Part shown: positions 18,191-27,681 of the stretch, one piece after another
Numbering within the stretch: position 1 is the stretch's first letter
Layout of the letters: each line of letters opens with the position of its first letter
Assembly (NCBI GenBank): GCA_022822665.1
Contig: JAJEAR010000039.1
Span: forward strand, 1-64,000
Length of the DNA: 64,000 nt
Source of the DNA: Alphaproteobacteria bacterium
Lineage (GTDB): Bacteria > Pseudomonadota > Alphaproteobacteria > Thalassobaculales > Thalassobaculaceae
Reading direction: 5' to 3'
Program-made: the position numbers and the translations under genes
The notes under the pieces: model-generated
Told to the model about the DNA's origin: nothing
Database searches by the model: none
Seen by the model: the letters and a program-made list of their open reading frames with translations, nothing else

Positions 18191-18823
18191 ATGGGACACC
18201 CGCGGATTGTCTGGGGGGTCGGCACCTCGCGCACCATCCGGGCGCACTGGGCACTGGCCGAACTCGGGCTCGAGTACGAGACCCGTCCGGTCAGGACCCG
18301 CACGCCGGACACCGAGACCCCGGAGTTCGTCGCGGTCAACCCGCGCGGCAAGATCCCGGTGCTGCGCGACGGCGAGGTCACCATCGCGGAGAGCGCCGCC
18401 ATCGTTACCTGGCTGGGAGAGACCTACCGCGACGGCCACGAACTGGTGCCGCAGGGCGGCCCGACGCGGGCCCGCTATCTCGAGTGGATGTCGTTCATCT
18501 GCATGGAACTCGATGCCACCAGCCTCTACGTGCTGCGCCGGCACTGGTCGCTGCCCGGCATCTACGGCGAGGCACCCGCCGCCAATGCCGCCGCCGAAGG
18601 CTACTTCGCCCGCATGATCACTGCGGCCGAGGCCCTGCACGAGGCGGACCAACCCTACCTGCTCGGCGACCGGTTCAGCGGCGTCGATATCCTGATGGCG
18701 ACAACACTTCGTTGGGCTGTGGACTACAACCAGCCCCTGCCGCAGGTGTTCGACGCCTATCTCGAACGGATGTCCGCCCGCCCGGCATTCCGCGAGGCGT
18801 GCGCCGCCAACCGGGTCCCGTGA
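18191..18823 (+). CDS. Glutathione S-transferase family protein
   Basis: A 210-residue GST. The thioredoxin-like N-terminal domain carries TSRTIRAHWALAELGLEYE, the cis-Pro segment NPRGKIPVL and the glutathione gamma-Glu-binding ESAAIVTWL. The C-terminal helical domain contains the N-capping box GDRFSGVDILMATTL. GGAGA precedes ATG 18191. The gene overlaps the CoA-transferase gene at its end (GTGA), suggesting coupled translation. The electrophilic substrate is unknown. Confidence 0.9.
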   Translation: MGHPRIVWGVGTSRTIRAHWALAELGLEYETRPVRTRTPDTETPEFVAVNPRGKIPVLRDGEVTIAESAAIVTWLGETYRDGHELVPQGGPTRARYLEWMSFICMELDATSLYVLRRHWSLPGIYGEAPAANAAAEGYFARMITAAEALHEADQPYLLGDRFSGVDILMATTLRWAVDYNQPLPQVFDAYLERMSARPAFREACAANRVP

Positions 18824-19995
18824 CCGGACCGCTTGCCGGCATCAGGGTGGTCGAGATCACCAACGTGGTCTCCGGCCCCGCAGCCGGCGCGCTGCTGGCG
18901 GACCAGGGTGCCGAGGTGATCAAGGTCGAGCCGCCCGCGGGCGACATCATTCGCCGCGCGGCCGAGAACGGTCTGCCTGCGATGTTCATCTCGTGCAACC
19001 GCGGCAAGCACTCGCTCGCACTCGATCTCAAGCAGCCTCCGGCACGGGACATCATGTGGCGGCTGCTGGCGACAGCGGACGTGTTCCTGCACAACCTGCG
19101 CCCGGGGGTCATGGAGCGACTGGGGTTCGGACCGGCGGTGGTCCGCGACCGGTTCCCGCGGCTGGTCTATGCCGCGATCAGCGGGTTCGGCGAGACAGGG
19201 CCCTATTCCGCCAGGCGGGTCTATGACCCGCTGGTGCAGGCGGTTTCGGGGTTTGCCGACATCCAGGCCGACGGCGAGGATGCCCGGCCCCGCATGATCC
19301 GCACCGTCATCGCCGACAAGACGACGGCGGCCTGCACCGCCCAGGCGATCACGGCGGCGCTGTTCCACCGGGAACGGACCGGCCACGGCCAGGACGTGCG
19401 CATCTCGATGCTCGACGCCATGGTCTCGCTGCTGTGGCCGGAGGGCATGTCGCCGTTCACCATCGTCGCTGACGGCGGACGGCTGCCGCCGTCGTCGCAC
19501 GACCGCATCTTCGAGACCAGCGACGGGTACATCACCGCCGGCTCGGTCAGCGATCTGGAATGGGCCGGGCTGTGCGCGGCACTTGATCGTCCCGACTGGC
19601 TCCGCGATCCGATGTTCGCCACCCAGGCCGACCGGAATCGCAACAAGGACCGGCGGTACGCCATGATGGCCGAGGTGTTTCTCGGGCGCAGCAGCGCGGA
19701 GTGGATCGAACGGCTCGACGAGAACGACGTGCCCTGCGCGCCGGTCCTGCGCCGCTCCGAGATGCTCGAGGACCCGCAGGTTCGTGCCAGCGGCATCGTG
19801 CATGAACTCGACCAACCCGGCGTGGGGCCCGTCCGCCAGGCGCGGCCGGCCGCCCGTTTCGGCGGATCCCCTGCGCACGACCCGCGCCCGGCGCCGCGCA
19901 TCGGCGAGCACAGCGCACGGATCCTGGCCGCACTGGGCTATACCGACACCGAAATCCGGGAACTGGCCCGCGATCGGGTAGTGTTCGGGTGCTGA
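18820..19995 (+). CDS. CaiB/BaiF-type (class III) CoA-transferase
   Basis: A 391-residue family III CoA-transferase. The N-terminus LAGIRVVEITNVVSGPAAGALLADQGAEVIKVEPP is characteristic. The catalytic Asp is at about residue 136 (RRVYDPLVQAVSG), corresponding to Asp169 of formyl-CoA transferase. It moves CoA between an acyl-CoA and a free acid without loss of the thioester energy. Translation starts at GTG 18820, overlapping the GST stop. The stop lies a few bases from the convergent AbiEi-like gene. Confidence 0.9.
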   Translation: MTGPLAGIRVVEITNVVSGPAAGALLADQGAEVIKVEPPAGDIIRRAAENGLPAMFISCNRGKHSLALDLKQPPARDIMWRLLATADVFLHNLRPGVMERLGFGPAVVRDRFPRLVYAAISGFGETGPYSARRVYDPLVQAVSGFADIQADGEDARPRMIRTVIADKTTAACTAQAITAALFHRERTGHGQDVRISMLDAMVSLLWPEGMSPFTIVADGGRLPPSSHDRIFETSDGYITAGSVSDLEWAGLCAALDRPDWLRDPMFATQADRNRNKDRRYAMMAEVFLGRSSAEWIERLDENDVPCAPVLRRSEMLEDPQVRASGIVHELDQPGVGPVRQARPAARFGGSPAHDPRPAPRIGEHSARILAALGYTDTEIRELARDRVVFGC

Positions 19996-19998
19996 CGA

Positions 19999-20685
19999 TC
20001 ACCCTTCTGCCTGAGCGGGGCAGGACGTTGCGCCTGTTGTTCGAAAGACCGTCCGCGGTCGTTGGGTCGACGTCGCCCCGGAACCGGCGACGTCGCGCGC
20101 GATGGGCAAGGCCCAGCCGGGCAGGTTCCGCGCGTTCCGGGAAAGGTCGTACTTGACCGCTTCGGGGAGATGGCGCTTCAGGGCCGCGACCACTCGGGGG
20201 TCACGGGCGGCGTCGGGCCCGAGCCAGCGGAGTGCCTGAGCCACCGGGGCCGCCGGGTGCCCGGTCCAGCGCATGACGCGGGGTCCCGCGTGCCGGAGAT
20301 GGACCGTCGCGCCGTCGATCTCCACGGTGCGCGTGGCGCCGTCGGTGACGTAGCCGGGCCTGGCCGGCACCGCATTGGTGAGGCCGAGGCGATGGGCGGC
20401 CGTCGCGCCGTCGGGCATGACGCGGATGCCGTCGCGCCGCGCGAGCGCGGCAAGGGCGGCGTCGAGGTCGACCGGTGCGGGCCGACCCAGCAACGCGCTG
20501 GTACGCGGCAGGTCGTAGAGGCCCCGGCCCGCACGGCGCAACCGACCGGCCCGGACGAGGCGGGAGAGCGCCTGGTCAACGGCCTCGCGGCTTGCGAGGT
20601 CGAGGAAGTCCCTGGGCGTGCAAACCCACCGTCCGCGACCGTGAGCGCGCACACGCTTCATGATGCGGTCGGCCAAGCAGGTCAT
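19999..20685 (-). CDS. Orphan AbiEi-type antitoxin (DUF6088-like)
   Basis: A 228-residue protein whose N-terminus is a winged helix-turn-helix: WVCTPRDFLDLASREAVDQALSRLVRAGRLRRAGRGLYDLPR (about residues 20-61). This matches the AbiEi/DUF6088 antitoxin family. The remainder includes HPAAPVAQALRWLG and LPEAVKYDLSRNARNLPGWA, which fit its C-terminal domain. In type IV AbiE systems the antitoxin represses its own promoter and blocks a nucleotidyltransferase toxin (AbiEii) encoded immediately downstream. Here downstream is the convergent CoA-transferase gene, so no toxin gene is present at this site. ATG 20685 was used; ATG 20661 is possible. Confidence 0.75.
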   Translation of the reverse strand: MTCLADRIMKRVRAHGRGRWVCTPRDFLDLASREAVDQALSRLVRAGRLRRAGRGLYDLPRTSALLGRPAPVDLDAALAALARRDGIRVMPDGATAAHRLGLTNAVPARPGYVTDGATRTVEIDGATVHLRHAGPRVMRWTGHPAAPVAQALRWLGPDAARDPRVVAALKRHLPEAVKYDLSRNARNLPGWALPIARDVAGSGATSTQRPRTVFRTTGATSCPAQAEG

Positions 20686-20707
20686 GATGCAGTGTCCCTG
20701 CGGTCTG

Positions 20708-20718
20708 TTCTGTCAGAA
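20708..20718. promoter_or_regulatory. Palindrome upstream of AbiEi-like gene (candidate operator)
   Basis: TTCTGTCAGAA is a perfect 5-bp inverted repeat around one central base, 23 nt upstream of the AbiEi-like start. A second copy of the half-sequence TTCTGTC lies at 20732-20738 in an AT-richer patch. AbiEi antitoxins are known to repress their own promoters by binding inverted repeats, which makes this a reasonable operator candidate. Binding is inferred. Confidence 0.4.
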
Positions 20719-20738
20719 ACTGTATGCTTTTATTCTGT

Positions 20739-21235
20739 CTTATCGAGTGCGCCGGATCGAGGGTGTGCCGGCGTTGCGGCGGCATTGAAGAGCCACCGGG
20801 GGCGGCGGTGCCCTGCTGCAAGGCCAGACCAGGGACCTTTCGGCATTTCTCAGGCTGCCGAGGCGCACGCAACTCCGAACCTGGTCATGTCCGGACTCCC
20901 TGTCGTGCAAGGTTGCAGAAGTCCATCGCGATCGATGTGCATTGGTTCTGAACACACCTGTCGCCCGGATCAGCCTGCGGACCCTGTCCTTTCATGTCGA
21001 TTGGTCCCGGCCTGCACGGGGGTGCGTTCCGATACAGGTGTCACGGATCCGGCAACGAACGGTGACGGTGATCACCTCGACCGCGACGGGCAGCGGTCAA
21101 ACCGGTCAGACCCGGATTCACCTTGTGTGCGCGATCTTGCGTTGCCTTTTCGGCAACGGGCACAACGAAAAATTGTAATCCCTGCGAACACTGCGCATGG
21201 CTATAGTCGTCTGGCGGTCACCTGGGAGATCACCA
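20739..21235. other. Gene-free stretch before ABC operon
   Basis: No supported gene in about 500 bases; reading frames across it give no recognisable protein. Composition is somewhat less GC-rich than the flanks. The right end must hold the promoter of the ABC importer operon, with a GGGAGA ribosome-binding site just ahead of ATG 21236. Confidence 0.5.
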
Positions 21236-22282
21236 ATGACAACTCACACTCGCATTCCCGTTTCGCTCCCCCGTCGCCGGTTCCTGAAACTCGGTGCAGC
21301 CCTGGGCGGGGTCGCGGCCACGTCCTCGTTCATCACCGTGGAGGCGGTGGCCGCCGGCAGGTCGAAGGTCAACATGCAGCTCGGCTGGCTTGCCAGCAAC
21401 GGCATCATGGGCGAAGTCGTGGCCAAGCGCATGGGCTTCTACGAAGAGGAAGGCATCGAACTCGAGGTCACGCCCGGCGGTCCCGGTGTGGACGGCGTGG
21501 CCTCGGTCGCCGCCGGCCGGGCGCAGGTCGGCCACCTCTCCTCCAGCCCTTCCCTGATGCTCGCCCGCTCGGCCGGTATCCCGATCAAGGCGTTCGCCGC
21601 GGGCTACCAGAAGCACCCGTTCACCTACTTCTCGCTCGAGAGCAACCCGATCCGCACTCCGCAGGACATGATCGGCAAGACGATCGCCACCCAGCCAACG
21701 GCCGTCATCCTGCTCCGGGCGCTGCTGGCCAGGAACGGCATCGCCGAGGACCAGGTCGAGGTGGTCAAGATGGGCAGCGACATGAACCAGGTCATGACCG
21801 GCCAGGCGGCTGCCGTCACCGGCTGGATGACCAATACCAACGCGCTCAAGGTGCTCGGTGACGGTCGCGTCGACATGATGCTGTGGGATGCCGGGATCCA
21901 GCTCTACGCCAATGTCTACTACGCCACCGACGACATGCTGGCGAACCACGCCGACGTGCTCGCCCGTTTCCTCACCGCCTCCGCGCGGGGCTGGGGCGAG
22001 GCCCGCGCGAACCCCGAGGCCGGCGTTGACCACCTCGTGGCCGAGTACAGGAACCTGAGCCGCGACAGCGAGCTGGAAGCGGTTGGCCCCGTGCTTGGAT
22101 TCTCGTTCAATGACGTGACCGCAAGGGACGGCTGGGCGGCCATGCACCCGGACAACTGGCAGGCCCAGATCGATACCTACGCGCAGCTCGGGCAGTTCAA
22201 GGGAGAGACACCGACCGTGGACGACGTCATGAGCACCGACATCCTGGCGGCCACGGAATCGGTGAGAAAGCAGATTGGATGA
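21236..22282 (+). CDS. ABC importer substrate-binding protein, Tat-exported (NMT1/SsuA-like)
   Basis: A 348-residue periplasmic binding protein of the NMT1/SsuA/TauA type. The N-terminus has a twin-arginine signal: PRRRFLKLG at residues 12-20, then a hydrophobic stretch ending near AVAAG. Family segments are [34 protein letters not shown] and [15 protein letters not shown]. Relatives bind sulfonates, nitrate, thiamine precursors or aromatic acids. It is the first gene of a long forward operon and overlaps the ATPase gene by 4 bp. The ligand is unknown; the downstream enzymes suggest an organic acid or amide. Confidence 0.87.
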   Translation: MTTHTRIPVSLPRRRFLKLGAALGGVAATSSFITVEAVAAGRSKVNMQLGWLASNGIMGEVVAKRMGFYEEEGIELEVTPGGPGVDGVASVAAGRAQVGHLSSSPSLMLARSAGIPIKAFAAGYQKHPFTYFSLESNPIRTPQDMIGKTIATQPTAVILLRALLARNGIAEDQVEVVKMGSDMNQVMTGQAAAVTGWMTNTNALKVLGDGRVDMMLWDAGIQLYANVYYATDDMLANHADVLARFLTASARGWGEARANPEAGVDHLVAEYRNLSRDSELEAVGPVLGFSFNDVTARDGWAAMHPDNWQAQIDTYAQLGQFKGETPTVDDVMSTDILAATESVRKQIG

Positions 22283-23091
22283 CGGCTGAAGCTGCCGCGG
22301 CGGCGGGGGCTGAAACCGCTGTCGCCGCGGCAATCTCGGTGCGCGAGCTGTCGGTTCGCTTCGATGCGGACACCGGCAGCATCACCGCACTGGAAAGGGT
22401 CGGCTTCGAGGTGCCGGAGGGTGGTTTCGTCACCATGCTGGGGCCGTCGGGGTGCGGCAAGTCGACATTGCTGCGCGCCATCGCGGACCTGGTTCCGATC
22501 AGCGGCGGCGCGATCCACGTGTTCGGTCGCACGCCGGAGCAGGCCCGCCGGGCGCGCGATTTCGCCTTCGTCTTCCAGGACGCGACACTGCTTCCCTGGC
22601 GCAGCGCCATCGACAACGTCCGGCTGCCGCTTGAGGTCGGCCAGCGAAGCGGCGCCATCGAACTGAACGCCGAGCCCGAGGCGTTGCTGGCGCTCGTCGG
22701 GCTGGAAGGGCGCGAGAACGCGCTGCCGCACGAGCTGTCGGGCGGCATGCGCCAGCGGGTGTCCATTGCCCGGGCGCTGGTCTACCGGCCGCGCGTGCTG
22801 CTGATGGACGAGCCGTTCGGCGCCCTGGACGAGATCACCCGCGACAAGCTCAACGAGGAGCTGCTTCGCATCTGGCGCGAGACCGGCACCACCATCATGT
22901 TCGTTACCCACTCCGTGCCGGAGGCCGCGTTCCTCGGTCAGAAATGCCTGGTGCTGTCGGCCCAGCCCGGCCGGGTCCGCGAGTTCGTCGACATCGGCTT
23001 CGCCGAGCCGAGGACGCTCGGCATGCGCGACACGCTGGAGTTCGTGGAGGTCACGGCGTATCTGCGCCGTCTCCTGGAAGAGCCGCGATGA
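22279..23091 (+). CDS. ABC importer ATP-binding protein (SsuB/TauB-like)
   Basis: A 270-residue ABC ATPase. Walker A is GPSGCGKST (about residues 55-63), the Q-loop is [12 protein letters not shown], the signature is LSGGMRQR, Walker B is [13 protein letters not shown] and the switch His is in FVTHSVPEA. The form DATLLPWR with [12 protein letters not shown] is typical of the nitrate/sulfonate/taurine importer class. It powers uptake with the adjacent permease and binding protein. Both gene borders overlap by 4 bp (ATGA), indicating tight translational coupling. Confidence 0.93.
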   Translation: MTAEAAAAAGAETAVAAAISVRELSVRFDADTGSITALERVGFEVPEGGFVTMLGPSGCGKSTLLRAIADLVPISGGAIHVFGRTPEQARRARDFAFVFQDATLLPWRSAIDNVRLPLEVGQRSGAIELNAEPEALLALVGLEGRENALPHELSGGMRQRVSIARALVYRPRVLLMDEPFGALDEITRDKLNEELLRIWRETGTTIMFVTHSVPEAAFLGQKCLVLSAQPGRVREFVDIGFAEPRTLGMRDTLEFVEVTAYLRRLLEEPR

Positions 23092-23936
23092 CCACGGCGA
23101 GCGTCGACGACAAGGGAACAGGGACGAATACGGGCCAGGACGGCCGGACCATGCGGAATGCGCGGGCCGAACGCCCGCGGGCGCGGCGATATCGCCACGC
23201 GCCGCCGATCATCGCCGCGGCCGGGATGCTGCTGCTCTGGCACCTCATCGTCGTCGGGTTCGGTGTGCCGAGCTACATCGCGCCGAGTCCGGTGCAGGTC
23301 ATCGGGGTGTTCGCAGAACAGGGCGAGATCCTGTGGATCAATTTCTGGCCGACCCTGTTCGAGGCGGTGGCCGGTTTCGTGCTCGGCAACTCCGTCGCCG
23401 TGGTGCTGGCGGTATGGTTTGTCCACAACCAGTTCGCCGAGCGCGCCTTCTATCCCATTGCGGTCTTCATCAACACCATCCCGATCATCGCCATCGCGCC
23501 GATCCTGGTGCTGATCCTGGGTAACGGCTATGCCCCGAAGATCGTCATCGCCGCGCTCATCTGCTTCTTCCCTACCCTGGTCAACATGGTGCGCGGCCTG
23601 AAGGCGGTCAGCCCGCAGATGCTGGAACTGATGCGCGTGCTGTCAGCCAGCGATCGGGAAATCCTGTGGAAGATCCGGTTGCAAAGTTCCCTGCCGTTCC
23701 TCTTCGCGGCGCTGAAGATCGCGTCAACCACCTGCGTCATCGGCGCCATCGTCGGCGAGTGGATCGGTTCCAACTACGGCCTGGGCTCGCTGATCATCGA
23801 GGCCACCTACAACTTCCGGGCTCCGTTGCTGTACGCCACCGTGATCCTGGGGGCCGGCCTCGCGGTCGCGTTCTTCGTGACCACGACCCTCGTCGAACGG
23901 CGGATCGTGAAGTGGAAACCCGAGGCGGTGTTCTGA
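23088..23936 (+). CDS. ABC importer permease (SsuC/TauC-like)
   Basis: A 282-residue inner-membrane permease with about six hydrophobic segments after a charged 36-residue N-terminus. The EAA-like loop that contacts the ATPase is visible around [36 protein letters not shown]. The C-terminal [14 protein letters not shown] is typical of the NitT/TauT permease family. It forms the channel of the importer encoded by the two preceding genes. It is followed by a GC hairpin and then the FAD oxidoreductase gene. Confidence 0.92.
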   Translation: MTTASVDDKGTGTNTGQDGRTMRNARAERPRARRYRHAPPIIAAAGMLLLWHLIVVGFGVPSYIAPSPVQVIGVFAEQGEILWINFWPTLFEAVAGFVLGNSVAVVLAVWFVHNQFAERAFYPIAVFINTIPIIAIAPILVLILGNGYAPKIVIAALICFFPTLVNMVRGLKAVSPQMLELMRVLSASDREILWKIRLQSSLPFLFAALKIASTTCVIGAIVGEWIGSNYGLGSLIIEATYNFRAPLLYATVILGAGLAVAFFVTTTLVERRIVKWKPEAVF

Positions 23937-23942
23937 GCGAGA

Positions 23943-23961
23943 GCCCGGCGCCGTGCCGGGC
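23943..23961 (+). terminator. Intra-operon hairpin
   Basis: GCCCGGC (23943-23949), 5-nt loop, GCCGGGC (23955-23961), seven bases after the permease stop and without a T tract. It lies between transport and enzyme genes and may attenuate transcription or protect the upstream mRNA. Confidence 0.35.
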
Positions 23962-24004
23962 GGCATCCGCCGCCCGCCCGTGAACCGATAACGGAGACAA
24001 GCAC

Positions 24005-25366
24005 ATGGCACACCCGGAAACCCTGACCCGGCCCCGGACCCGGGTGCCGGTCGTCGCCACCACCGGCGTCGTGGTCGTGGGCGGCGGACCGGCGGGCATC
24101 GCCGCCGCGGTATCCGCCGCGCGCAACGGCGCGCCGACGGTACTGGTCGAGCGCTATCCCTATCTTGGCGGCCTCGCTTCCGGCGGCATGGTCCTGGTCC
24201 TGGACGACATGCACAACGACCTGGAGATCTCGGTGCGCGGCCTCGCGATGGAGGCCATCGAGCGCATGCACAGGAGGGGTCTGTGCGTCTATCCGCCCGA
24301 GGCCGACCGCGATCCCGCCGTGCGGGCGACCGAGGCGCTCTGGCGGAAGTGGTCCCGCTGGGGCGTCTTCGACTTCCATACCCGAACCAAGCCTCATCCC
24401 GTCATCTTCGCCGCGGCGTTCGACCCGGACGGGTTCAAGCAGGCCTCGCTCGACATGGTTCGCGAGGCGGGCGTCACCCTGCGCCTGCACAGCTGGTTCC
24501 AGTCCGCCATCGTCGAGGACGGGCGGGCCGCCGGCGTCATCGTCGAGACCAAGGAGGGCCCGCAGGCCATTCGCGCCGGGGTGGTCATTGACGCCACCGG
24601 CGACCTCGACGTCGCAGCCAGCGCCGGCGCCCCTTTCGCGGAAGGCGCGTTCATCGTCACCACGGTGTCCCGCATGGGCGGCGTGGACACGGACGCCGCC
24701 GAGCGCTTCCAGTTCGAGGAACCGGAGCGGTTTGCCGCCCTCGACCGGCAGGCGAAGGGCCTGATCGGCGGCTGCTGGCAGTACTGGTGGCTGAAGACGC
24801 CGCTCCCCGGCGTGGTGTGGTGCAACTGCCCGCACATGACCGGCTTCGACGGCATGAAGGTGGCCGACCTCACGTCGGCGGAATTCGAGGGCCGGCGGCG
24901 CATGCAGGCGCTGCTCGAGTTTGCGCGCGCGAACATTCCGGGTTTCGAGCGCGCCTATTTCGTCGACTTCGCGCCCCAGACCGGGGTGCGCCAGACCCGT
25001 CTGCTCGAAGGCGAATATGTCGTGACCAAGCGCGATGTCATGGACCGCGTGCATTTCCACGACTCGGTCTGCCGCGGCCGGGACTACTACACCCCGTACC
25101 GCGCCCTCCTGCCGGTGGGGGTGGACCAGCTTCTCGTGGCCGGCCGCCACTACTCGGCAACACCGCAGGCCCAGAAGATCAGCCGGGAGATTCCGCCCTG
25201 CATGGCCATGGGCGAGGCCACCGGCATCGCCGCCGCGCTGGCGCTGGACGGCAACATCCCGGTTCGGAGCGTCGACGTGGGCGCGATCCAGAGGCAGATG
25301 CGCGCCCAGGGCGCTGACCCGGGCGACGTGCCGGCCGACAACGCCCTGGTGCCGGAGGCTGCGTGA
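24005..25366 (+). CDS. FAD-dependent oxidoreductase (FAD_oxidored type)
   Basis: A 453-residue flavoprotein with the dinucleotide-binding motif GVVVVGGGPAGIAAAVSAARNG (near residues 21-42). It also has YPYLGGLASGGMV, the DATGDLDVAASAGAPF motif of the FAD_oxidored family and a C-terminal LPVGVDQLLVAGRHYSATPQA FAD-closing motif. GDGD-containing members of this family are often paired with reductases or succinate-dehydrogenase-like electron carriers. A ferredoxin gene lies downstream in the same operon and is a plausible electron partner. The reaction is unknown. Confidence 0.82.
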   Translation: MAHPETLTRPRTRVPVVATTGVVVVGGGPAGIAAAVSAARNGAPTVLVERYPYLGGLASGGMVLVLDDMHNDLEISVRGLAMEAIERMHRRGLCVYPPEADRDPAVRATEALWRKWSRWGVFDFHTRTKPHPVIFAAAFDPDGFKQASLDMVREAGVTLRLHSWFQSAIVEDGRAAGVIVETKEGPQAIRAGVVIDATGDLDVAASAGAPFAEGAFIVTTVSRMGGVDTDAAERFQFEEPERFAALDRQAKGLIGGCWQYWWLKTPLPGVVWCNCPHMTGFDGMKVADLTSAEFEGRRRMQALLEFARANIPGFERAYFVDFAPQTGVRQTRLLEGEYVVTKRDVMDRVHFHDSVCRGRDYYTPYRALLPVGVDQLLVAGRHYSATPQAQKISREIPPCMAMGEATGIAAALALDGNIPVRSVDVGAIQRQMRAQGADPGDVPADNALVPEAA

Positions 25367-26547
25367 TGGCGCCGGATACGAACGCCGGGCGCACCTGCCC
25401 ACTACCGCTCGACGGCGTCAGGGTACTCGACTTCACCCAGGTGATGATGGGCCCGTGCTGCACCCAGATGCTGGGCGACTACGGCGCCGACGTGATCAAG
25501 ATCGAGCGGGCGGGCTCGGGCGACCTGTCGCGCTGGAGCGTTGGAGAAGATCCCGACGGCGGCAACAACCCGGTGTTCGCAAGCCTCAATCGCAACAAGC
25601 GCAGCGTCGCGCTGAACCTGAAGACGAGCAAGGACCGGGCAGCGGTGCTGCGGCTTGTCGAGACTGCGGACGTGGTGGTGAACAATTTTCGTCCCGGCGT
25701 CATGGAGCGCATGGGGTTCGGCTATGACGACCTGCGCCGCATCAATCCCCGGATCGTCTACGCGGTCGGCACCGGCTTCGGCCTGGACGGTCCCTATGTG
25801 CGCAAGGGCGGCCAGGACGTGCTTGCCCAGGCGATGAGCGGCGCGATGCACCGCCGCTCGGATCCGTCGGTCCCGCTGACCGTCTACCCGACGGCACTGG
25901 CCGACTACTCGGCGGGCATGCACATGGTCCAGGGCATCCTGCTGGCGCTGATGCAGCGCGAGAAGACCGGCGAGGGGCAGAGGATAGCGGTATCGTTGTT
26001 CAACTCCATGCTGGCGATGCAGATGCAGGAAGCGGCGGTGTGGATGATGCGCGGGCGTGATCTGAACTGGGCAGCCATGCCGCTTTCCGGCGTGTTCGAG
26101 ACCCTGGACGGCGCCGTGGTCATGGTCGGTGCATTCAAGCAGAACCCGCTGCGCGACATTTGCACCGCACTCGGGATGGACGATCTCTCGGCCGACCCGA
26201 GATACGCAGACCTCGAGCAACAGAAGGCACACCGGTCGGACCTGCAGGCGATTTTCAGGGACCGTTTCGCGATCGGGACCACCGCGCACTGGCTGGAGCG
26301 ACTGGGTGACGTCGATATCCTGTGCGCGCCGGTGATGACGCTCGCGGACGCCCTGGACGACCCGCAGACCGCGTGCAACGGCATGATCGCGGAAAGCACG
26401 CCCACCCCTGCCGGACCGGTGCGTCTGGTGGCCTCGCCCATCGACATGTCGGCGGCTCCGTTCGCGATACGCCGGGCGCCGCCCGCACTCGGCGAACACA
26501 ATGACGAGGTACTCGCGGCCCTGCGCCCCGGCGAGGACGCGGCATGA
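25366..26547 (+). CDS. CaiB/BaiF-type (class III) CoA-transferase
   Basis: A 393-residue family III CoA-transferase. N-terminal LDGVRVLDFTQVMMGPCCTQMLGDYGADVIKIE, then NRNKRSVALNLK and the catalytic Asp151 in KGGQDVLAQAMSG. It should load CoA onto the transported or oxidised acid so that the adjacent crotonase-fold enzyme can act on the CoA ester. ATG 25366 shares a base with the FAD-oxidoreductase stop (TGATG), and the end overlaps the next gene by 4 bp. Confidence 0.91.
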   Translation: MAPDTNAGRTCPLPLDGVRVLDFTQVMMGPCCTQMLGDYGADVIKIERAGSGDLSRWSVGEDPDGGNNPVFASLNRNKRSVALNLKTSKDRAAVLRLVETADVVVNNFRPGVMERMGFGYDDLRRINPRIVYAVGTGFGLDGPYVRKGGQDVLAQAMSGAMHRRSDPSVPLTVYPTALADYSAGMHMVQGILLALMQREKTGEGQRIAVSLFNSMLAMQMQEAAVWMMRGRDLNWAAMPLSGVFETLDGAVVMVGAFKQNPLRDICTALGMDDLSADPRYADLEQQKAHRSDLQAIFRDRFAIGTTAHWLERLGDVDILCAPVMTLADALDDPQTACNGMIAESTPTPAGPVRLVASPIDMSAAPFAIRRAPPALGEHNDEVLAALRPGEDAA

Positions 26548-27311
26548 GTGTCGGATTCGATGTCACCGACGGCGTCGCCCGGGTGACGCTGAACCGTCCG
26601 GAGCGGTTGAACGCGATCGACTCCGCGGCCGAAGCGGCGCTGGCAGAGGCCTGGGACTCGATCGACCATGACCCGGCGATCCGCTGCGCGGTCCTCACCG
26701 GCACCGGCCGTGCGTTCTGCGCCGGGGCGGACATGAAGGAAGACGGCCCCGACGGCCTCGCCTACTGGGCCCGCACCGGCGACCACGGTTTCGGCGGCAT
26801 CGCGCTCGGACAGCGTCCGTCGGTTCCCGTCATCGCCAGGGTCAACGGCGTGGCACTCGGGGGCGGCTTCGAGATGGTTCTGGGCTGCGACCTCGTCGTC
26901 GCCGCGGAAACGGCGTCGTTCGGCCTTCCCGAGCCCCGGGTCGGCCGCCTGCCGCTCGACGGCATGGTGACGCTGCCCCGCCGGCTCCCGCGTACCCTGG
27001 CCATGGGCCTGCTGCTGACCGGCCGCCGCATCGGCGCGGCGGAGGCGCTGGAGCACGGTCTGCTCAACCAGGTCGTGCCGCCTGACAAGCTCGACGAGGC
27101 GGTTGACGGCTGGGTCCGCGAGATCCTCGCCTGCGCCCCGCTCAGCCTCAGGGCAATCAAGCGTTCGGCCAGCGACACCGCCCACCTGACGGTTCCGGAG
27201 GCCCGGAACGCCCGTCTACCCAGCCTCGTTGCAGCGCTGCAGAGCCGCGATGCCGAGGAGGGCGTCGCCGCGTTCAGGGAGAGGCGGGCGCCGGACTGGT
27301 CCGGCAGCTGA
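26544..27311 (+). CDS. Enoyl-CoA hydratase/isomerase family protein
   Basis: A 255-residue crotonase-fold enzyme with VTLNRPERLNAID, the oxyanion loop GRAFCAGADMKED and VNGVALGGGFEMVLGCDLVVAAETASFGLPEPRVGRLP. The last segment provides a Glu at the usual catalytic site (LPEPRVG). It most likely hydrates or isomerises a CoA ester made by the CoA-transferase encoded immediately upstream, whose stop it overlaps. Confidence 0.9.
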   Translation: MSVGFDVTDGVARVTLNRPERLNAIDSAAEAALAEAWDSIDHDPAIRCAVLTGTGRAFCAGADMKEDGPDGLAYWARTGDHGFGGIALGQRPSVPVIARVNGVALGGGFEMVLGCDLVVAAETASFGLPEPRVGRLPLDGMVTLPRRLPRTLAMGLLLTGRRIGAAEALEHGLLNQVVPPDKLDEAVDGWVREILACAPLSLRAIKRSASDTAHLTVPEARNARLPSLVAALQSRDAEEGVAAFRERRAPDWSGS

Positions 27312-27342
27312 CCCCCGGCTGCGTCACGCCCGGAGCCCTTCC

Positions 27343-27675
27343 ATGACATATGTCATCGCCGAGGCCTGTATCGACGTAAAGGACGGCATCTGCACCGAGG
27401 TCTGCCCGGTGGACTGCATCTACGAGGGCGGACGGATGTACTACATCCAGCCCGACGAGTGCGTGAACTGCGCGCTGTGCGTGTCGGTCTGCCCGGTCGA
27501 TGCCATCTGGTACGAGGACGATCTGCCGGCGCAGTCTGCCGGTTTCATTACCGTCAATGCCGAGTTCTTCGGTGATACAGTCACGGGCTGGGGCCAGCCC
27601 GGAGGGCTCGCCCCCGAATTCCGCACGGTGCGCGATCACCCGGTCGTTGTCGGGTGGACGGCTGACGGAGGCTGA
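27343..27675 (+). CDS. 7Fe/8Fe ferredoxin (FdxA-like)
   Basis: A 110-residue ferredoxin. The N-terminal cluster region reads ACIDVKDGICTEVCPVDCIYEG and the second CVNCALCVSVCPVDAIWYED, so both cluster-ligand sets are present. The 7Fe FdxA arrangement, with a spaced first Cys, fits best. The C-terminal tail of about 45 residues is normal for this class. It probably carries electrons for the FAD oxidoreductase in the same operon. ATG 27343 follows the hydratase gene by 31 nt and precedes the LysR gene by 6 nt. Confidence 0.9.
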   Translation: MTYVIAEACIDVKDGICTEVCPVDCIYEGGRMYYIQPDECVNCALCVSVCPVDAIWYEDDLPAQSAGFITVNAEFFGDTVTGWGQPGGLAPEFRTVRDHPVVVGWTADGG

Positions 27676-27681
27676 GGGCGA

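Noticed and set aside
20062-21861. A 599-codon open frame on the forward strand
   Set aside because: It is antisense to the AbiEi-like gene and out of frame with the binding protein. High GC removes stops by chance, and no family motif is present.
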